DNA from: Oleispira sp964022115
Lineage (GTDB): Bacteria; Pseudomonadota; Gammaproteobacteria; Pseudomonadales; Oceanobacteraceae
Direction of reading: 5' to 3'
Length of the DNA stretch: 9,728 nucleotides
Assembly: GCA_964022115.1 (NCBI GenBank)
Contig: CAXIBC010000100.1
Coordinates: forward strand, 1-9,728
Shown here piece by piece: positions 6,743 to 9,728 of this stretch. Position numbers and translations under genes: made by a program. How positions within the stretch are numbered: the stretch's first letter is position 1; every line of letters begins with the position of its first letter. The notes beneath the pieces were generated by a model. That model made no database searches, was not told the DNA's origin, and saw only the letters and a list, made by a program, of their open reading frames with translations.

Positions 6743-7264
6743 ATGAGAGTATTTAATGAGGACACTAAATTGCACGCTGAATTGCTCGAATTATTACCTG
6801 GATTACGACGTTATGCCTATTCCTTGTGTGGTACAGCGGCCGATGCCGACGACTTATGTCAAAGTGTTATTGAACGCATTTTGGATAAAGGCGTCCCTGA
6901 GGACGTTGTCTTGGCTAAGTGGGCCTTTCGTATCTGCCGTAATTTATGGATCGATCAATACAGAGCTAGCCAAACTCGAGAGCAAGCGGTGGATAATCCT
7001 CTCTTACAAGAGATGCATATCAGTGACGATAGTCACCGCACAGAACATGAAATTCAATTGCAGCAAGTGCATAACGCCATGCTGGAACTGAGCGAAGAGC
7101 AGCGCTCTGCGCTCTCTCTTGTGACCCTGCAATCTATGTCGTACAAGGACGCGGCAGAAGTCCTCGACGTACCAGTAGGCACTGTGATGAGCCGGATTGC
7201 CCGTGCCCGAGCTAACCTCATTAAATATTTAAATTCGCAGCAAACTTTCGTACCAGGACATTAA
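6743..7264 (+). CDS. ECF (extracytoplasmic function) sigma-70 family factor
   Basis: 173 residues from this ATG. Region 2 is seen in LLPGLRRYAYSL, ADADDLCQSVIERIL (2.2) and WAFRICRNLWIDQYR (2.4). Region 4 is ELSEEQRSALSLVTLQSMSYKDAAEVL followed by the helix-turn-helix VPVGTVMSRIARARANL. There is no sigma 1, 3 or C-terminal extension, so it is a minimal ECF factor directing RNA polymerase to envelope or stress promoters. The anti-sigma gene follows after one base. Start: the ATG at 6719 overlaps the putative -35 element, so 6743 is the first ATG compatible with the promoter, though it would give a nearly leaderless mRNA. The in-frame TTG at 6770, with GAGGA at 6758-6762, would give 164 residues starting right at region 2 and a leader matching that of the gene at 3392; it may be the true start. 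Confidence 0.92.
   Translation: MRVFNEDTKLHAELLELLPGLRRYAYSLCGTAADADDLCQSVIERILDKGVPEDVVLAKWAFRICRNLWIDQYRASQTREQAVDNPLLQEMHISDDSHRTEHEIQLQQVHNAMLELSEEQRSALSLVTLQSMSYKDAAEVLDVPVGTVMSRIARARANLIKYLNSQQTFVPGH
6758..6762 (+). promoter_or_regulatory. Strong Shine-Dalgarno supporting a TTG start of the sigma gene
   Basis: GAGGA lies seven bases before the in-frame TTG at 6770. The bases before the ATG at 6743 (AAAGGG) touch the start codon, too close for normal ribosome binding. The distance from the -10 to the TTG (32 bases) nearly equals that in the low-complexity gene (33 bases). Confidence 0.5.
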
Positions 7265-7265
7265 T

Positions 7266-7991
7266 ATGACTATCTCTGATGAAACCCTCAATGCCTTCAT
7301 CGATGGTGAGCTATCGCCACTAGAGATGAATATAGTACGTGATGCCATTGCTAGCGACGAAAATATTGCCCAGCAAGTAGAAGCTCTGATGGCGATCACT
7401 AGCCAAGTACATGCAAGCTTAAGTGTTATTGATTCACAACCTTTATCAGCAAAGTTAGAGACTCTGCGCCAGCAGCTTGAAGACGATAGTCGCATTGAGC
7501 AGGCCGATAATGTTGTGAGTTTTCCTTGGTGGCATAAAGCGCGTAAAGCAGGGTTTATGCCTACCGCCATTGCGGCAAGCGTGGCGGCGGTATTTGGCTT
7601 TTTCATGAATTTTGGCGCGAATACCGGTGCTGGGGCATTACCGGATTGGACCGCCGTTAATCAAGCATTAAGCCATCAACCTAGTGGTGAAGTGATTGCC
7701 ACCGCAAATGGAACCCGCTTTGAAGGGCGCTTAACGTTTTTAAATCATGAGGGTGAATATTGCCGTCAGTTTTATATTAAGCCTAAAGATAGCCAAGCTT
7801 TGCAAAGCATTGCTTGTCGCCGTGGTGAGACTTGGAGCCTACACGCAGCTATGCCGGCGGGTGATCAAACAAGCTACCAAACGGCATCCAATGACAGTGC
7901 ACTCGATGCTGTGATTGATGCCATAATACAAGGTGACTTGGTAACCCCCGAGCAAGAAGCAAAAGTGATACAGCGCCATTGGCAGCGCTAG
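7266..7991 (+). CDS. Single-pass membrane anti-sigma factor
   Basis: 241 residues. The cytoplasmic N-terminal part (LNAFIDGELSPLEMNIVRDAIASDE and following) matches the LxAYLDGEL-type anti-sigma domain that binds ECF sigmas. It lacks the HxxxCxxC zinc motif of ZAS proteins. One membrane helix (about 98-116) follows the basic KARKAG, so by the positive-inside rule the N-terminus is inside. The exported C-terminal domain (about 118-241) contains EGRLTFLNHEGEYCRQFY and SIACRRGETW, with two cysteines (166 and 184) that could form a disulfide or sense envelope state. It starts one base after the sigma stop, with AGGA seven bases before the ATG. The adjacency, topology and domain make it the partner of the sigma factor. 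How it is inactivated (regulated proteolysis or conformational change) cannot be read from the sequence. Confidence 0.88.
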   Translation: MTISDETLNAFIDGELSPLEMNIVRDAIASDENIAQQVEALMAITSQVHASLSVIDSQPLSAKLETLRQQLEDDSRIEQADNVVSFPWWHKARKAGFMPTAIAASVAAVFGFFMNFGANTGAGALPDWTAVNQALSHQPSGEVIATANGTRFEGRLTFLNHEGEYCRQFYIKPKDSQALQSIACRRGETWSLHAAMPAGDQTSYQTASNDSALDAVIDAIIQGDLVTPEQEAKVIQRHWQR

Positions 7992-8016
7992 TAATGAATT
8001 GCATGAGGTAGATAAG

Positions 8017-8559
8017 ATGAAATACTTAACTTTAGTCGCGGTCGTTTTTTTATTTCTGCAAGGCTGTGCTACGACTTCTCCTTACCATCCAGCGGATAAT
8101 CGCGGTTATGGCTACCGTGAAACACAATTGTCTGATAACCAGTACCGCATTGATTTTAAGGCATGGGATATCGAACGAGGTAAAGCGGTCAATTATGCCA
8201 TGCTGCGGGCGGCGGAATTCACTTTGGAAAAAGGCTTTGATTGGTTCGAGATAATAGACCGTCAGAGTGATACTGTGCAGCCTAGGACCTCGTCTGGGGC
8301 TGGTTTTAGTCTGGCCCAGCATCGCCATGTGGAGCGTAATTGTGGGGTCATGGGCTGTCGTACACGCATGAGCGAACCCTATAGCAGTTTCGGTATGGGT
8401 ATTGAAATCGGTGGCCGAGATCGCAGCGAAGCGGATATTTTATTAGAAATTATAATGGGTAAGGGGGTTCGCCCTGATGCCAAGCGGGTTTATTCAGCCA
8501 GCGAGCTGGTGGAGAACTTGCGCAAAGCGTTAGCCATGCCACCAGCAGGTGAAAAATGA
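8017..8559 (+). CDS. CC0125/CC1285-like outer-membrane lipoprotein
   Basis: 180 residues. The signal peptide ends in the lipobox LQGC (Cys17), and Ala at +2 favours the outer membrane. The body GYGYRETQLSDNQYRIDFKAWD, then NYAMLRAAEFTLEKGFDWFEIIDR, matches from memory the conserved core of the CC0125/CC1285 lipoprotein family, whose function is unknown. A Cys pair (109 and 114, CGVMGC) lies in the C-terminal half. Start: the ATG at 8017 has GAGG (8005-8008) at good spacing and puts the signal peptide first, so the upstream TTG at 7999 is unlikely. It begins 25 bases after the anti-sigma stop on the same strand, so it is probably the third gene of the sigma operon and thus under ECF control. 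It could act as a sensor, an effector or an envelope maintenance factor. Confidence 0.82.
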   Translation: MKYLTLVAVVFLFLQGCATTSPYHPADNRGYGYRETQLSDNQYRIDFKAWDIERGKAVNYAMLRAAEFTLEKGFDWFEIIDRQSDTVQPRTSSGAGFSLAQHRHVERNCGVMGCRTRMSEPYSSFGMGIEIGGRDRSEADILLEIIMGKGVRPDAKRVYSASELVENLRKALAMPPAGEK

Positions 8560-8574
8560 GAATTTTGGTGAGAA

Positions 8575-9312
8575 TCAAATAAGCATTTTTAGTAACAGTA
8601 CTGTACCCGTAATGGCCAGAAGAATTCGACAGCTCAGGGCAAAGGTTGCTTCGCTTAAATAAGCTTGGATTTTATGGCCTAGGAATACACCCATAAAGGC
8701 GATCGGTAATAAGATTAAATCAAGTATTAGGTAGTCTATGTGCCAAACATTATTTAGGCTGTAAGGAATCAGTTTAATCACATTCATCATGGCAAAAAAT
8801 ACCGCCGCTTGCGCTAACCATACTTTTTTACTGATACCTTTTGATAAAAAATAAATACTGATCGGTGGGCCACCTGCGTGCAGTAAAGTACTACTAATGC
8901 CAGATAGGGTTCCCCAGAGATAAGCCGCGCCCGGTAACTTACCTAAAAGCGGTGTGAGCTGCTGCCAGCTGGCAAAGGCAATACAAAAAATCGCTAAAAT
9001 CCATTGCAAGGTCGTTGACGATAACGAACCCATGGCAGAACCGGCGAGAGTAATACCGACCAGCGCCGCCAGCATGATGGATTTAAGTTCACGCAGATTA
9101 ATCGACTGCCAATAGAGGCGAACGGTTTTGGCGTCCATGACTAATAGCAGCGGCAGCATAATTGCCGCCGCATGCTGTACCGGCATAACCAAAGACAGTA
9201 AGGGCACCGCCACGACTCCGGCACCACCAGCAAAACCCGATTTGGATATACCAGTCAGTATTACCCCAGTAATGGCCAGTAGCCAAAAGAGTGGACTATC
9301 AAAAGTGACCAT
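8575..9312 (-). CDS. TauE/SafE (DUF81) family membrane permease
   Basis: 245 residues, almost entirely hydrophobic helices (about seven to eight). Two inverted-repeat signature loops are visible: GISKSGFAGGAGVVAVPLL near the N-terminus (about 21-39) and HAGGPPISIYFL after the midpoint (145-156). Both are typical of TauE/SafE permeases, which move sulfite, sulfoacetate or related small organic anions across the inner membrane; the substrate here cannot be told. Length is normal for the family. GGAG lies a few bases before the ATG. It follows the pirin gene after 16 bases on the same strand, so they are probably co-transcribed. It converges on the lipoprotein gene with 15 bases between the stops, and I see no terminator there. 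Confidence 0.9.
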   Translation of the reverse strand: MVTFDSPLFWLLAITGVILTGISKSGFAGGAGVVAVPLLSLVMPVQHAAAIMLPLLLVMDAKTVRLYWQSINLRELKSIMLAALVGITLAGSAMGSLSSTTLQWILAIFCIAFASWQQLTPLLGKLPGAAYLWGTLSGISSTLLHAGGPPISIYFLSKGISKKVWLAQAAVFFAMMNVIKLIPYSLNNVWHIDYLILDLILLPIAFMGVFLGHKIQAYLSEATFALSCRILLAITGTVLLLKMLI

Positions 9313-9328
9313 TTATCTGCTCCAAATA

Positions 9329-9728
9329 TTAAGCATTATTAACCGGTGGTAAATCGAACCACAGCGCGGTTAAGTCTGTCATTGCATTCACGTTGAGCTG
9401 CTCTTGCACCGCACCTAACGCATCACCTGGGTTTAAGGCATTGTTATTCACATCGGCTTTCCCGTTAATTATATGTAAATAACCCGGGCGCTTTTGCGTA
9501 TCCAGATCAATCTCTTCACCCGACTTAAGCTGCAACCTGTAAATACTGGCATCTTGCTGCATCGATAATGAGCCATCACGACCATCTGGAGTTACTAGTG
9601 GTGTTAGTGGGCCATTTTGAACCACTTTCTTTTGCTCATAGCTTGGCTTAATGCCCATCTTGTTAGGCTGAACCCAAATCTGCAAAAAGTGTAACTCATC
9701 GGTTTTAGAGTGGTTGAACTCAGAGTGT
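9329..9728 (-). CDS. Pirin family protein, YhhW-like (N-terminus outside window)
   Basis: The reading frame continues past the right edge; about 133 C-terminal residues are visible. The first visible segment, HSEFNHSKTDELHFLQIW, is the highly conserved pirin metal-site strand, with His and Glu of HSE as cupin ligands. The remaining His ligands should lie upstream, outside the window. Downstream are the loop PGYLHIINGKADVN, LNPGDALGA and the ending LWFDLPP typical of YhhW-type bicupins. Pirins bind Fe or another metal and some show quercetin 2,3-dioxygenase activity; the physiological substrate is usually unknown. A TTG at 9685 falls inside the conserved strand and cannot be the true start. 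It is the first visible gene of a probable operon with the permease. Confidence 0.92.
   Translation of the reverse strand, partial: HSEFNHSKTDELHFLQIWVQPNKMGIKPSYEQKKVVQNGPLTPLVTPDGRDGSLSMQQDASIYRLQLKSGEEIDLDTQKRPGYLHIINGKADVNNNALNPGDALGAVQEQLNVNAMTDLTALWFDLPPVNNA

Noticed and set aside
7229..7606. Minus-strand open frame over the sigma/anti-sigma junction
   Set aside because: It is a shadow of well-supported genes on the plus strand, with no recognisable domain.
8559..8580. Terminator between the lipoprotein and the permease genes
   Set aside because: TGAGAAT occurs twice as a direct repeat; no stable inverted repeat is present in the 15-base gap.

Overview
The window looks like chromosomal DNA of a free-living, probably marine gammaproteobacterium (Oceanospirillales/Alteromonadales-like). 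I infer this from the moderate GC content, the gene families (heme oxygenase with a bacteriophytochrome GGDEF/EAL protein, a C-terminal-Phe outer-membrane barrel, a CC0125/CC1285-type lipoprotein) and dense packing. I cannot name a species. There are no RNA genes, insertion sequences, CRISPR arrays or phage genes, and no gene-free stretch exceeds about 135 bases.

Layout. Positions 2-3258 (+) hold a light-sensing operon. It begins with the 3' end of a biliverdin-forming heme oxygenase and overlaps by ATGA a 935-residue bacteriophytochrome (PAS-GAF-PHY) fused to GGDEF and EAL domains. The GGDEF and its inhibitory site are intact, but the EAL has lost key catalytic residues, so the likely output is red/far-red control of c-di-GMP synthesis. 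Positions 3392-5229 (+) hold a secreted Ala/Ser/Asn-rich low-complexity protein with a four-residue sequence rhythm, a hairpin terminator, and a probable outer-membrane beta-barrel. Positions 5237-6634 (-) encode an exported subtilisin-like S8 protease with a complete catalytic set. Divergent from it, 6743-8559 (+) encodes an ECF sigma factor, its membrane-spanning anti-sigma factor and a CC0125/CC1285-like lipoprotein. Positions 8575-9728 (-) hold a TauE/SafE (DUF81) permease and, upstream of it, the C-terminal part of a pirin.

The most interesting observation is a promoter pattern, GGAAT-N16-CGTTA or CGTCT, found three times, each about 30 bases before a start: upstream of the sigma operon, of the S8 protease (opposite strand) and of the low-complexity secreted protein. 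The spacer is exactly 16 bases each time. This suggests one ECF regulon: an autoregulated sigma/anti-sigma pair drives an exported protease and an unusual secreted repeat protein, probably with the envelope lipoprotein and perhaps the adjacent barrel. I would treat 3333-8559 as a candidate uncharacterised cell-envelope or surface system. Its biological role cannot be read from the sequence.
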